Assembly: GCA_039621445.1 (NCBI GenBank)
Contig: CP154954.1
Coordinates: 15,395,805-15,459,804 of the forward strand
Direction: 5' to 3'
Origin: Euglena gracilis
Taxonomy: Eukaryota; Euglenida; Euglenophyceae; Euglenales
Length of the DNA: 64,000 bases
Positions 35,831-47,083 of the stretch are shown in pieces. The number at the start of each line of letters is the position of its first letter. The stretch's first letter is position 1. Below the pieces are notes generated by a model, which saw only the letters and a list, made by a program, of their open reading frames with translations, did not search any database and had not been told where the DNA came from. Both the position numbers and the translations under genes were made by a program.

Positions 35831-37320
35831 GCACCCAGAAAATCAGCTAGTTGGGAAAATACATTCCATGGTGGAAAATGGGGAGACACCCCTTTTACCA
35901 GAGACTTCAAAAAAAGACTAAAATGGTGGACAAAAAAATGCCTCCCCAGCAACATGTCAATTGAAACAAAAATGTAATTCAACCACCCTGGGTGAATCCC
36001 CCAAAATTGTCCACCCACCCAAAACCCAGGGCCAACCTGGACATGAACCAGGCAGAAAACATTCTGCTGGGATACGAAAAAACTGGGTCAATGAAATGAG
36101 TTTGGGATTCAGAAACCCAGTATTTGATCCCATGGTTTTTTATTTCAAAATCAGAAGGAGGAACAACCAAATGGATAATCATCAGCGACTGAAGAGAAAA
36201 AAAGCAGTTTCAAGTAAAACCTTTCAAGCTGGATGATATTTGGAAAAAGGCCACTGGGCAGCAAAAATTGACCGAAAGGATGCCTGTTTTCATATTCCAG
36301 TAAGTCCAGGCCTCAGGCCATTTTGAAGGCATCGGGTAGGGGGGCAGTCCTGGGAATTTCAAAGAGACTGATTTGGGCTAAATGTAATGCCCCAAATTTT
36401 AATGTCAGTGATGAAATCATTCGAAAAGCTGTAGAGAAAAAGGGGCATCCAGGTGTTTATTTACCTGGAGGACATTTTGCTGGTGGCCCCCACCCAAATG
36501 AATTTACAAAGTCACCTGAAAACATGTTGTCACATATTTGTTGGATTCTGGGTTCAAAATCAATGTGAAAAAGGCTACCCTGCAGCCCACCCAAGTGGTA
36601 ACCCATCTGGTTTTTCAACTGAACTTCCAGGAAGGAAAACTACAGGTCCCCCCAGAAAGTCAAAACGATAAAAAAGGAGCTGGGAAAAATTGTGAAAAAA
36701 GATTACATGTCAAAAAGGCAATTGGCTGCCATTTTGAGCCAAATAAGGTGCAACCTAATGGCCCTGCCCTTTTTAAGGGCTTTTACGGACACCCTGGCAC
36801 ATTTTTTGGTGGCAAAGGCCACAGCCCCCTGGGACTCAAAACACCCCATTTCCCAGGAAATCAAAGCCCAATTAAGGGAAATAAAAATTCTGCCGGACAC
36901 CTGGGGGGCAGACCCTTCCCCCAAAATGCAAGCAGAGTGTTGCACTCAGAGGGCAGCACCCATGCCTGGGGGGGGGGGGGGGCTAGACATCCACACAGCA
37001 GAAATTGTGCAGGAATTTTGGAGAAAAAACTCCATTTTGCACATGAATGTAAAGGAGCTCAGTGCAGCAATCAGCACTGTGAAAAGTTTGAGCAAACCTG
37101 GGGAACCCGTTTCCTTGTCAGTGGACAACCAGGTAATTTACTTTTACCTAACAAAAGGTGGGGGCAGAAAGGACCCCTTCAACAAAATGCTGAGACCATT
37201 TTCCAAGTGGCACATTGAGCACAAAGTAAACCTCCAAGTCAACTGGGTACCTTCAAAAGAATGCCTAGCAGACCCCATCAGCAGATGGGAAATGGACAGG
37301 GGGGATTATTCTTCAGAACC
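35830..37320 (+). pseudogene. Reverse transcriptase and RNase H of copy C4
   Basis: KIDRKDACFHI (motif A) is readable near 36267-36300 and VYLPGG or FIYLEDILLVAPT near 36453. The catalytic YLDD has become YLED (GAC to GAG) at about 36465-36470. This is a substitution of a catalytic residue, in addition to frameshifts. RNase H continues through MNVKELSAA and LSVDNQVIYFYL to ECLADPISRW in one long frame from 36692. A 15-G run lies at the RNase H entry (about 36968-36982). Confidence 0.8.
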
Positions 37321-37339
37321 CCAACTTTTTCAACGGCTC

Positions 37340-37790
37340 AAACAACAGTTGAAAATTTTCAAAAGTCTGGAAACAGATTTATTTGCCTCCCGAAGGCAAC
37401 AAAAAACTGCCAAATTTTGTGGCCAGGTGGCCCCACTGGGATGCCACAGCAGTAAATACATTACAATGTCCACTGGACAACAAGGGAAATCTTTATGCAA
37501 ACCCTCCCTGGTCAATAATTCAACAATTTCTACCCAGGTTGAAGATTTTCGCCCAAACCAAAGCTTTGATGGTCACCTCCAACTGGGATCCAGCCACCTG
37601 GTGGGCACAATTAATAAAAATGAAAGTTCCAGGGACCCCCCGCCTGAAAATCACCCCCTACAGGGGCATGTTCACCAACTGCAGGGGGGAGCAAATGCCA
37701 CCGCCCAGGTGGCCCCTGGTTTGCATGATTTCCTCCAGAAAATTTTGGAGGGGAAACAAATTCAGGTTGAGACCATTAACGATTTTCTGG
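37340..37790 (+). pseudogene. Dam-like methyltransferase of copy C4
   Basis: TDLFASRRQQKTAKF, then VARWPHWDATAVNTLQC and LYANPPWSIIQQFLPRLK in a second frame. The motif set and order match element M. As in C2, a single-base change separates the DLFASR block from the NPPW block. Confidence 0.72.
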
Positions 37791-38656
37791 GGATAAACCC
37801 CAGCTTAAAACGTTATCAGAGTGCTTGTGCACTTCTGTGGGTAATTTTGGAACACATGGGCGTGCCCCCCCCCCTGAAGCCACCACAGACCAAGTGTCTG
37901 ACGCTTTAATACAATTATTACAATTTTCTAAGGCCCAAGCCCGTAATGCCTACAGTGCTATGCTTTTGATTCCTGGGTTTGGTGGGCTGAGATTCCACAC
38001 CCTGTTAACCCCCAACAAGAGGCTTTGGAACCAAAACGTGGAGAAGTACGGGACATTTTGGGATCCCGTCCCAATCCTCCTGGGGCTGGCAAAGGCGTTC
38101 ATGCCCACTGATATTTGTACATTGCGTACACAACTGATTTTTTGCTCACGAGTCCTCTGTTTATACCGATCCTCAGGCTTATCGCAAGTCTAACAAACCA
38201 CCAGTGTGTTGGGTAGGGCGCCCTACATCACGATTAAGCGTAAAGGACAGATATTCCATAAGTGGGAAATGGTTGTGTCCTTTCCCCAGTGTCCCCAAAT
38301 AAGCCCATTTCACTTGATGATGTGCTATGTGGCTGCTACATGTTCAGTCGTCAGACCTGAGGGCCCCCTTCTGATCTCATTAAAACCCCCCTTCAGTGTC
38401 ATAAGTGCAGACACCATTGCTTCCATCACAAAAGACTTTTTGGCCAAACATAGTGTAACCCCCCAGGTGGGGGGCCCACAACACCAGGGGGGCAGGGGTT
38501 GGTTTACTCAAAAACTTGGGCGTTTCTGCCCAAGCAAGTTTGTGAAATTGGTCAGTTGAGGGGGGTGGAGGCTTTTACAGCCCATTAACAACAACTTGGT
38601 GCCCAAGGTGCCCTGGAAAATGCCCTGGCCCACCGAATTTCACTGCACAAACTGGC
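37780..38656 (+). pseudogene. Tyrosine recombinase of copy C4
   Basis: An open frame at 37825-38193 includes SDALIQLLQFSKAQARN, FHTLLTPNKRLWN and LYRSSGLSQV. It ends at a TAA, where C1 reads CAA (GTCTAACAAACC against GTCAAACAAACC). The H-x-x-R and Tyr blocks follow, separated by the shared one-base insertion. Confidence 0.75.
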
Positions 38657-39204
38657 CTCTCAAGATCAAAGTGCGGAGCCCGAGGTGTCTCGTACTCCTT
38701 CGAGGACAACAGACAAGGGAGGAAGGGAAACCGAGGGCGAAGCACAAAGACCTTGTGAGCCCGACCCCCCGCCACCACCCGTAAAAGAAAATTTGTGTTC
38801 AAAAGCCCTCGGTCAGAGAGTGGGGGCCAGTGGTGGGAGAGGGGGGAGACACCACCAAGGGGCAAGTAGCCACGTCGCCCAGTTGGAGCAGCATCGTCAG
38901 CCAACTCCGGCGAGGCAGCACTAAGCGGGACGTCCTAACCAAGCGCACCAGAACAATCCAAACAACACCGCCGGCGAGCAAGGCATGGTCTCACAAGGTC
39001 TTTGTGCTTCACCCTCGGTGTCCCTTCCTCCCTTGTCGGTTTTCCTCGAAGGAGTACGAGACACCGACGGCGAAGCACGACACCTCGGGCTCCGCACTTT
39101 GCCCTTGTGAGGCCATGCCTTGCTCACCAGCGGTGTGGTTTGGATTGTTTTGCTGCGTTGGGTTAGGAGGTCCCGCCTAGTGCCATTTTTCACCGGAGTT
39201 GGAT
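38657..39204. repeat. C4/C5 junction: palindromic DIRS terminal block
   Basis: Same architecture with more differences, including CACCAAGGGGCAAGTAGCC and TTTGCTGCGTTGGGTTAGG. The left part belongs to C4 and the right part leads into the more divergent C5, so the junction lies between two sub-lineages of the family. Confidence 0.8.
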
Positions 39205-39368
39205 AATTCTTAATTTTGCCTTCGACACCAAGAAGAAAGGAACGCCAAATACCTTATCAATTGGAGGAAGAAGAAGTCAATCAAACAATTCAAATTATCC
39301 TGGTAAAGACGCTGGTGCAGAACCTCAACGCAGAAATTGTTGAAGCATCTGAAAGATTTCAATAAAAA

Positions 39369-40440
39369 ATGCAATTTCCAAGACGAACAGCGATGGAGAA
39401 TTTCAAGAGGGAGCAGCAGACAACTTGACAACCTGACAACCGGACAACCTGACGGCGCGGTTCCAGTGTGGTCAGCCGTGGCTGCCCCTTCCACAAAAGA
39501 AATTTCCCCAAAAGAACTTCCACAACCCCCCCCAAAGTGATGGCAACAGACCCTGGCAGACAGTTGGCAGAAGACCCCGCAAGGGGCAGAAGCAACAATC
39601 AGCAGGCCACTACGGCCATTGCAACCAGGGGCATGGGGGCCAACATTCCACAACACAATGCACATCAAAGCGGGGCTATGGTAGCCAGAACCGCACAGGC
39701 CGTTAAGGCAACAAAGGCCATGGCGGCACAAAACGGCCATGAACGCGTGTGCATTTACAAATGTCGCTGGAACAAAGGCCAAGGTGGCCACCAGCACCAA
39801 GACCCCACAGCACATGGCAGGGGCAGACAAGGCCTTACACAACATCCCCACCACTTCTCAATCACACCACCCCTCAGGGGTCAGGGTGGGGGACCCAAGA
39901 ACCCCTCAAGATTTCAAATGGGCATGGCGACCCAGAAACAAATCAGGCCATTGGGGCCTTTCAATTTATCATCCAGGACATTGGGGCCAGAAATATCAAC
40001 AAGCAGATCAACAATCACAACAACACCACAGGAGAGGTCCCTCACAGGCCCCCCAGAAGCTAAGGGACGGCCCTGCAAGGGATTTAAATTAAAATTGGCA
40101 GCCCCCTGTCCAGCCCCAGAAGGAATATGGCCCCCCAACTGCCAGCAAGGAGGAACAGGAAGGGGGAGGCTCCCCACCAGCATTTTTTCCAATTCAATCA
40201 ACAAGGGGGGACCCACAGAGGCCCCCTATGGTACGGCTACCAACCCCATCAACATCAAGCCAGATAGGCAAAGCAGGGGCAGTAAGTCCTATGGTATGGA
40301 AACAACCCAAGAACAAGATCCTCCAGAGAGCGTGTGAGCGGAGAGGGAGAGGCTGCATGCAAATCCTCCCAGGAACACTTACTTTTTCAGAGGGCTCAAG
40401 CCCTAGGGGCTTTAGGGGCTGTGAAATGTCCAACACCCCC
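39369..40440 (+). pseudogene. Gag-like region of copy C5
   Basis: The start resembles NFQDEQRWRISRGSSRQLDN. The core motif is GNRPWQTVGRRPRKGQKQQ, with Arg at the position of the UGA in C1-C4. The His/Gly-rich block follows (AGHYGHCNQGHGGQ), but a TAA in GRTGR-stop-GNKGHGG and later stops break it. Confidence 0.65.
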
Positions 40441-41960
40441 CACCCAGCACCCAGAAAATCATCTAGTTGGGAAAATACATTCCATGGAGGAAAAATGGGG
40501 AGACACCCCTTGTACCAGAGCCTTCAAAAAAAGACTAAAATGGTGGACAAAAAATGCCCCCCCAGCAACATGTCGAATGATAAAAAAGAGTGGAATTCAA
40601 CCACCCCGGGTAAATCCCCCCAAATTGTCCACCCACCCAAAACCGGGATCCAACTTGGACCTGAAACAGGCAGAAAAAATTCTGCTGGATTGCGAAAAAA
40701 TTGGGTCAGTGAAACGAGTTTGAGATTTAGAAACCCAGCATTTGATCGCATGGTTTTTAATTTCAAAACCAGAAGGGGGAACAACCAAATGGAGAATCAT
40801 CAGCGACTGCAGAGAAATAAACAAGCAGTTTCAGTTAAAACCTTTCAAGCTGGATCATATCCAAAACATTTTTCAAGTTTTGGGAAAGGCCACTGGGCAG
40901 CAAAAATATGACCGAAAGGATGCCTGTTATCATATTCCAGTAAGTCCTTGCCTCAGGCCATTTTTAAGGCATCAGGTAGGGGACAGATCTGGGAATTTCA
41001 AACAGGCTGCTTTGGGCTAAATGTAATGCCCCAAAATTTCATGTCAGTAATGAAAACATTCGAACAGGAGTAGAGAAAAAGGCGCATCCAGGTGTTTATT
41101 TACCTGGACGACATTTTGCTGGTGGCCCCCACACGAGTTTTTTACAAAATAACCCGAACACAGCTGTCAAAGATTTTCTGAATTGAGGGTTCAAAATCAA
41201 CCTGAAAAAGTCCACCCTGCAGCCCACCCAAGTGGTAACCCATCTGGGTTTTCAACTAAACTTCCAGGAAGGAAAGTTACACGTACCCTCCGGAAAGTCA
41301 AAACCATAAAAAATGAGCTTGGAAAACTTGTGAAAAAAGATTACATGTCAAAAAGGCAGTTGGCTGCCATTTTGTGTCAAATAAGATGCAAACTAATAGC
41401 CCTGCCCGTTTTAATGGCTTTTATGGACACCCTGGCAATTTTTAGATGGCAAAGTCCACAGCCACCTGGGACTCAAAACACCCCATTTCCCAGGAAATCA
41501 AGTCCCAATTAAGGGAAATAATAAATTCTGCTGGACACCTGGGGGGCGGACCTTTCCCCCAAAATGCAACCAGAGAGTTCCACTCAGACAGCATCAGCCA
41601 TACCAGGGGGGAGGCGGGGCTGGACATCATCACAGGAGAAATTGTGCAGGAAATTTGGAGAGAAAAACTCCATTTTGCACATGAATGTAAAGGAGCTCAG
41701 TGCAGCAATCAGCACTGTGAAAAGTTTGAGCAAACCTGGGGCAACAGTTTCTTTGTCAGTGGACAACCAGGTCATTTACTATTACCTGACAATATGACAA
41801 AAATGGGGAGCAGAAAAGACCCATTCAACAAAAAGCTAAGACCGTTCTTCCAATGGTGCATCACAAAAACAGGTAAACCTCCTGGTCAGCTGCGTTCCTT
41901 CAAAAGAATGCCCCCATCAGCAGATTGGAAATGGACAGGGGGGATTACTCCCTGGACCCC
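40440..41960 (+). pseudogene. Reverse transcriptase and RNase H of copy C5
   Basis: The N-terminal part is unusually readable: NLDLKQAEKILLDCEKIGSV, then AWFLISKPEGGTTKWRIISD, QLKPFKLDHIQNIF and KYDRKDACYHIPVSP (motif A). A stop and frame changes occur before motif C, which reads FIYLDDILLVAPT in another frame near 41095. RNase H shows MNVKELSAA and LSVDNQVIYYYL at about 41680-41790. Confidence 0.78.
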
Positions 41961-42390
41961 CAGATTTTTCACTGGCTAAGACAGCATTTCAAGAATCTCA
42001 ATCACTTGCAAACAGATTTATTTGCCTCCACAGGCAACAAAAAAACTGCCCAATTTCGTGGCCAGATGGCCCCACTGGGAGGCCACAGCAGTAAGCGCAC
42101 TACAATGTCCACTGGACAACATGGGGGATCTTTGTGGAAAACCCCCCTGCTCAATAGTTCAAAATTTCTGCCCAGGTTGGAAATGTTTCCCCAGACCAAA
42201 GTTTTGATGGTCACCCCCTACTGGGAGTCAGCCAAATGGTGGCCCTAATCAATAAAGATGAAAGTTCCAGGGACCACCAGCCTGAAAATCACCACCTACA
42301 GGGGTAGGTTCACCAATTGCATGGGGGAACAAATGCCACCCCAAGATTGGCAGCATGTTTTTGCATGACATGCTGAGGAAAATTTTGGAG
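41960..42390 (+). pseudogene. Dam-like methyltransferase remnant of copy C5
   Basis: TDLFASTGNKKTAQF, VARWPHWEATAVSALQC and KVLMVTPYWESAKWW are present, matching the methyltransferase domain of the other copies. The NPPW motif is changed: GGAAAACCCCCCTGCTC reads KPPCS or KTPLL. The catalytic motif is thus lost. Confidence 0.65.
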
Positions 42391-42726
42391 GAGAAAAAAA
42401 TTCAGGTGCAAACCATTGACGATTTCCTGGGGAGAAAGCACAGTTTAAAACGTTGTGAGAGTGCTTTTGCACTTCTGTGGGAAATTTTGGAACACATGGG
42501 CGTGCCCCCTCCCTGAAGCCACCACAGACCAGGTGGCTGAAGCATTAATACAATTATTCCAATTTTATAAGTCCCAAGGTCGTAATGCATACGGTGCTAT
42601 GCTTTTGATTCCTGGGTTTGGTGGACAAAGATTCCACACCCTGTTAACCCCTTACAAGAGCCTTTGGAACCAACGTGTGGAGAAGCATGGGGCATTTTTG
42701 GATCCCGTCCCAATCCTCCTGTGTGG
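42390..42726 (+). pseudogene. Tyrosine recombinase, N-terminal part, of copy C5
   Basis: VAEALIQLFQFYKSQGRNAY, MLLIPGFGGQRFHTLLTPYK and SLWNQRVEKHGAFLDPVPIL match the core-binding part of the other copies. The homology stops at CCAATCCTCCTG, where foreign sequence beginning TGTGGGCGGC takes over. Confidence 0.72.
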
Positions 42727-43606
42727 GCGGCCCGGTGCCCTGCAGCCAGAAAAACCAAATTTCAGGTTCAGAGCCACAAATTAGGAGCGGAGCCTCCTAA
42801 TTCAAGGGGGAAATCACACAATTTCACACAGGCCGCAACCAGCCTGAACACAATGACTCAGAAAGCCACAAGCATTTGAATTGGTGCTGTGTATCAATAC
42901 TATCACTTTGTGGGGGGGGGACAATTTTGCCAAAATGGCCATTGTGAGGGAGGGGACACTTTGGGGGGGGGCGCATTTTGTCCCAGAGAAAGTGACCACT
43001 TTCGTGGGGGAACAAATTTGCCAAAAAATTTTGGCCACTCTGGGGGGGCACTTTGAAGGGGGGGTGAGGGTGTTTTTTTGTCCCAAATAGCCCAGAGGGT
43101 GGTTCCCCAAAAATATCACCATTCAAGATTAGTGGGTGGGTGCAGCGCCCAGAGCATTTCAATTAACGTCACAAAGTGCACCAGAAAAAATGGAGGCAAA
43201 ATGGGGTAGCAAAAGAAGAATACGATGTGAATATTTTGTCATCTTTCACATATGTCCCCCATGTTTAACGGTAGTGTTACCACTATTTCGAAATGATTCT
43301 AGTTCGGTACACCACAGACGGCGGCCAAAATCTGCCAGGCGGTCACACATTCTGATTCCGAGGTTTCCGGCCCTCCAGGTCTGTGCAGCGGATCCTAATT
43401 CAGCTTCGGTTTGTCCAAAAAAATCTCTCGTCAGTCTGCCGTCCGTCGTCGAGGTTGAGAAACACAGACTTTGACCAAAGCCATGTTGCTTTATAAACAC
43501 AGCCTTAAATAACTGCGACTTAAACACAGACTCTGACCTGAGTCTGCGTTTCGAAACGCAGACTCAGGTCAGAGTCTGCGTTTAAGACGCAGTTCTTGAT
43601 ATAATG
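42727..43606. other. Foreign insertion in the recombinase of copy C5
   Basis: About 880 bp unrelated to the DIRS family replace about 90 bp of element sequence. The left edge is TGTGGGCGGC, the same ten bases that begin the insertion at 49721. It contains the AATTAGG-CCTAATT palindrome (42778-42802), G-rich tracts near 42910-43070 and an 84-bp near-perfect palindrome at 43511-43594. A minus-strand open frame of about 90 codons (43246-43527) matches nothing I recognise. No clear terminal repeats or target-site duplication are seen. Confidence 0.6.
43511..43594. repeat. 84-bp near-perfect palindrome
   Basis: Centred on GTTTCGAAAC, the arms AACTGCG-CTTAAACACAGACTC and their complement match with only two mismatches over about 42 bp each. 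The DNA could form a long hairpin or cruciform. No coding role is evident. Confidence 0.85.
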
Positions 43607-44081
43607 CAGGTCCTCAGACTTGGCACAGATTAAACGAACCACCATTGTGTTGGGCACCCTACACAAAAATTAATTGTAAAGGCCAGAAGTGTCACACGTG
43701 GGAGAGAGTGGTGTTAATTCCCCCATGTCCAGAAATAAGCGCCTTTCATTTAATGATGTCTTATGTGACTGCCACACGTTCAGTCGTCAGACCTGGGGGC
43801 CCCTTCTGATTTCGTTAAAACCCCCCTTCAGGGCTGTGGGGGCAGATACCGTTGCTTCTATCACAATAGGATTTTTGGCCAGGCATGTGGTAACCACCCA
43901 GGTGGGGGGCCCACTCCACAAGAGGGGCGGGTTTGGTTTACTCAAAAAATTGGGCCTTTCTGTGCAAGAAGTTTGTGAAATTGTGGAGGGGGGTGGAGGC
44001 TTTTACAGCCCTCAATCAAAGACTTGGTGTTCAAGGTGCCCTGGAAAATGCCCTGGCCCCCCTAATTTTAGTGCAAAATCT
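43607..44081 (+). pseudogene. Tyrosine recombinase, C-terminal part, of copy C5
   Basis: After the insertion the element resumes with TCCTCAGACTTGGCACAGATT. The H-x-x-R region reads GPLHKRGGFGLLKKLG, so the motif is degraded (HKRG in place of HNTRG). It then continues in the same frame with LSVQEVCEIV, aligned to LQVEEVQQLGQW of element M. This frame lacks the extra base found in C1 to C4, which shows what the ancestral sequence looked like. Confidence 0.75.
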
Positions 44082-44610
44082 GGCCTCACAAGGGCAAAGT
44101 GCGGAGCCCGTGGTGTCTCGTACTCCCTTGAGGCAGACCGACAAAGGAGGAATGGAAACCGAGGACGAAGAACAAATACCTTGTTAGCCCGACACCCCCA
44201 CCCGAAAAAAAATGTCTTCAAATGCACTCGGTCAGAAAACGGGGGCCAGGGGGGGCAGAGGGGGGGGGGACTCCCCACAAGGGGCAAGAAGCCACGTCGC
44301 CAACTCGGAGCAGAATCGTCAGCCATCTCCGGCGAGGCAGCACTAAGGGGCACCTCCTATCACAACGCAGCAAACAATTCGAACAACACCGCCGGCGAGC
44401 AAGGCATGGCCTCACAAGGTCTTCGTGCTTCGCCCTCGGTGTCCCTTTGTCCCTTGTTGGTCTGCCCCTCGGTGTCCCTTCCTCCCTTGTTGGTCTGCCT
44501 CGAGGGACAGGGAGTACGAAAAGGCCTTGTGGATCCCTGACACCTCAGGCTCCGCGCTTTGTCCTTGCGACACATGTCCCGTCTTAGTGCCTATTGCCGC
44601 CGGAGTTGGT
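44082..44610. repeat. C5/C6 junction: degenerate DIRS terminal block
   Basis: The same block structure as the other junctions but more diverged, with an internal duplication of about 33 bp (CTCGGTGTCCCTTTGTCCC and CTCGGTGTCCCTTCCTCCC) at about 44430-44500. It ends with CTTAGTGCC and GCCGCCGGAGTTGG. Confidence 0.72.
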
Positions 44611-45190
44611 GGATTAATAATTTGCCATTCGACACCGGATAAAGGAGTCAAGCTTCAAACGAAGAAGGTTCAAGAAGAGCCACAAATTCCATTTCAATTT
44701 CCAAATGAGCACGGACCAGACTAATGCCGCCTAACAAGCCAATCAACTAATTGCCAATTTGGGTCTCACTGGACGATCACATTATAAAGAATGGTTCAAT
44801 ATGCAATACCGAGGCCAAATACCACAATGGTGACCCAGAAACCAGAACACAATATTGCCAGAACCTGGGAAGATGGAATCAAAGCCGAGGAGGACTTCAC
44901 CACCACAGGGGCCATGGTGGCCAATTCTGCAAGCAGCTACTCCCGGGAACGGGCAGAAACGTTCTGTCAAACGCACCAAATTTCCATAACGCCACACGCC
45001 CGACCAAGGGGAAGAGGGGGGGGGCACTAGAGCCCCCTAGATTTCAGCTGGAGCTGGATACAAACGTCAATAAATGTATTCCCCGGCCATGGAGGCCGAA
45101 TTTATATCCAAGGCCCTGGAGGCCATGCTCAAGTGAAAGGCCAGAAAGGCCAGATTGAACGGGAAGGACACGGCAGCCAGGTGTAGAAGC
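44581..45190 (+). mobile_element. Sixth DIRS-like copy (C6), Gag-end fragment
   Basis: After the terminal block the leader AATTTGCCATTCGACACC and a degraded Gag follow. GAMVANSASS, then QTHQISITPHARPRGRGGG and SPLDFSWSW align with the corresponding Gag stretch of C5 (GAMVARTAQ; HPHHFSITPPLRGQGGG). Similarity fades by about 45190 and no RT, RNase H or recombinase is seen, so the array ends here in a truncated copy. Confidence 0.62.
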
Positions 45191-47083
45191 CAGAATGCGG
45201 GTGGAGACAAGCCAGGATACCCCGGATGGGACTCCTCTGCCTGAGGCACAGGAGGCGATCAGCCGGCCCTGTGGCCATAATGCCGCCGCTAATCCCTCCG
45301 GTATGGAAGAAACCGCGACCACCGAAGCCAAGCCCACGCCAGGCAACCCATCACCTTGGTTTGAAGCAGAGCGGCAGGGTCCCTCCCCAGAGATTGAATG
45401 GGGAGGAACCGAGCCGGACTCCTGCCACACCGAGTACCCGACAGGTGTTCGGCAGATGGGGAACCGGCAAGGGAGTGGGCATAGGCAAGGGAGAACTCAA
45501 AGGCGTGGCCAGCAAGGGTAAAGGTGAAGGCACAGGTAAGGGACACGGAAGGCAGGAGGAAGAGGAAGGACCTGAGGAAGCCCCTTCGGACTTTTGAGCA
45601 TGTGCTCAGGTTCAAGGAGGAGTTGGAGGGTAACGGCTAGCGGATGCAAGATGGATCCCACGTGGCAAAAAAAATACAGTCACTCCTCCACATGCCCTCA
45701 TTGATGCGGTATTGTACCGCACCGAGGACAGAACCAGAAAATTCCTTCATAGAATTGATCTGTACGCCTTCGAAGGTGACCTGCAAGTCGAGAGACCCTT
45801 GCTGGATGCCCAGCCCGTTTTTTGGGAGCTCTGCTTTTATCTAGGATACATGTTAGCTCGGAGATTGAAGGCCTACTTCGGTTGTATTTATTCAATCGGC
45901 CCCTCGGAGTACAGTGGGAATACTACTCACTGCACCCCGCCATTGAACGCCTGGTCGATGGTCGAGGTGTTTTGGATGCAAAACTCCAGGTGTGGCTGGA
46001 GAGCCATTACGGCTCGACGTTCCACGTCCTGCGCGTTTCACTGGCTTACCCACAGAGGTAGGACCCCTTGTGTAAGTTTTGTGGGCAGGAATTTTCTGTC
46101 GAATTTTGGGGATTCGGCGTACGCGGACGACCTCCACCGCCTCAGTATAACCCGAAAGTGGAGGTGGGACGCCAAAAGCTTATGAATGCGTGGCGCGACA
46201 CACCTGTTTTTTCCGGCGCAAGATTCAACGCGTCGTTAAGTGTATTTTATGCTGCAACGGTTCTGGTGGCGGGCTTGGACCACCTACGTTATAGACGTGC
46301 ATATACATCTCCGTTACAACCTGGACGACAGGCCAGAGTTGAATAGCCCGCCGCTGCAATCTGCCTTCCCTAATAGACGTCAGCCGTTCACCAACTTGCG
46401 TCCCGCTTGGCACCCGGCAGATATGAGGCTGGAGGATCACTTGCGGCGCCGGGTCGGCGGAACGCTGCAGCGGGAGGTATTCCTCCCGTACATGCCAAAA
46501 ACGACATAAATCCTTGGCATGTGCATTCCTATTCTGGCATGCGTTCGGGAGATCGAAGATGGACTATTCGATGTCTGGGACGCAATTCCCCACAGACACC
46601 TCGGTGGCCCGAATGTTCCGGCCAATGCATGGGTGCGAACATTCCCCAACAGCACAGAAGCACCAGCCTTGAATTTTGCAGCCACTCCAAAGATCCTGGA
46701 TCTCTCCAGAAACTTGCGCGCCTACATCGTGCCAGAGGATGAACCTCTGGGGCGGAGGAGACGTGAAGCGTCTGTCGCTTCAACCACCGCGATTCCGCGC
46801 CGTAAGGAACGCGAGCAGAGGCATTTTCTGTCACCATTCAGGAGGCAGCGCTGCCGCTTGTGACAGGAACAGCAGAGTCCTTCGTCTCTGCCACGCGAGC
46901 GGCAGGGGGACGATCGGTCCCCCCTGCACCTTCGGTGGCCACTTCGGTGTGCCCACCGGCAGGTGGACATGAAGAACACCTGCAGAGTGAAGGCGAGGGT
47001 GAAGGAGCGGATAATGTCCTCTGCGCTGCTCTTCCCACTCCTTCTCAGCCCCAACCAGACGACGCATCCGCAGGAGCTTTCTG
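45191..47083. other. Unassigned region with several open frames
   Basis: Plus-strand frames at 45226-45597 (Pro-rich, then Gly/Lys-rich GKGVGIGKGELKGVASKGKG), 45712-46185, 45822-46061, 46068-46346 and 46519-46863 are denser than in the flanks. Some join end to end in a way that could reflect introns or frameshifts. I recognise no domain. The sequence AYADDL near 46115 is a chance resemblance to an RT motif and has no surrounding support. It may be the degraded remainder of a further element or a host gene. Confidence 0.35.

Larger units (their letters stand above)
34596..39174 (+). mobile_element. DIRS-like element copy C4 (most complete domain set of the array)
   Basis: The unit is 4579 bp. 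It keeps both regions lost from its neighbours: the 287-bp RT segment missing in C2 and C3, and the RNase H missing in C1. It is therefore the closest to the full-length C element among C1 to C4. It is still inactive by inspection, through Gag stops, RT frameshifts and the recombinase frameshift. Confidence 0.88.
39175..44580 (+). mobile_element. DIRS-like element copy C5 (divergent, interrupted)
   Basis: The unit is about 5.4 kb and is clearly related to C1-C4 but visibly more diverged throughout. It has its own Gag sequence, retains RT motif A and RNase H, and carries the original-looking recombinase sequence without the extra base. About 880 bp of foreign sequence (roughly 42727-43606) replaces about 90 bp of the recombinase gene. 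Confidence 0.85.

Noticed and set aside
46085-46140. AYADD-like RT motif in a plus-strand frame
   Set aside because: No other RT motif or homologous spacing is found around it.
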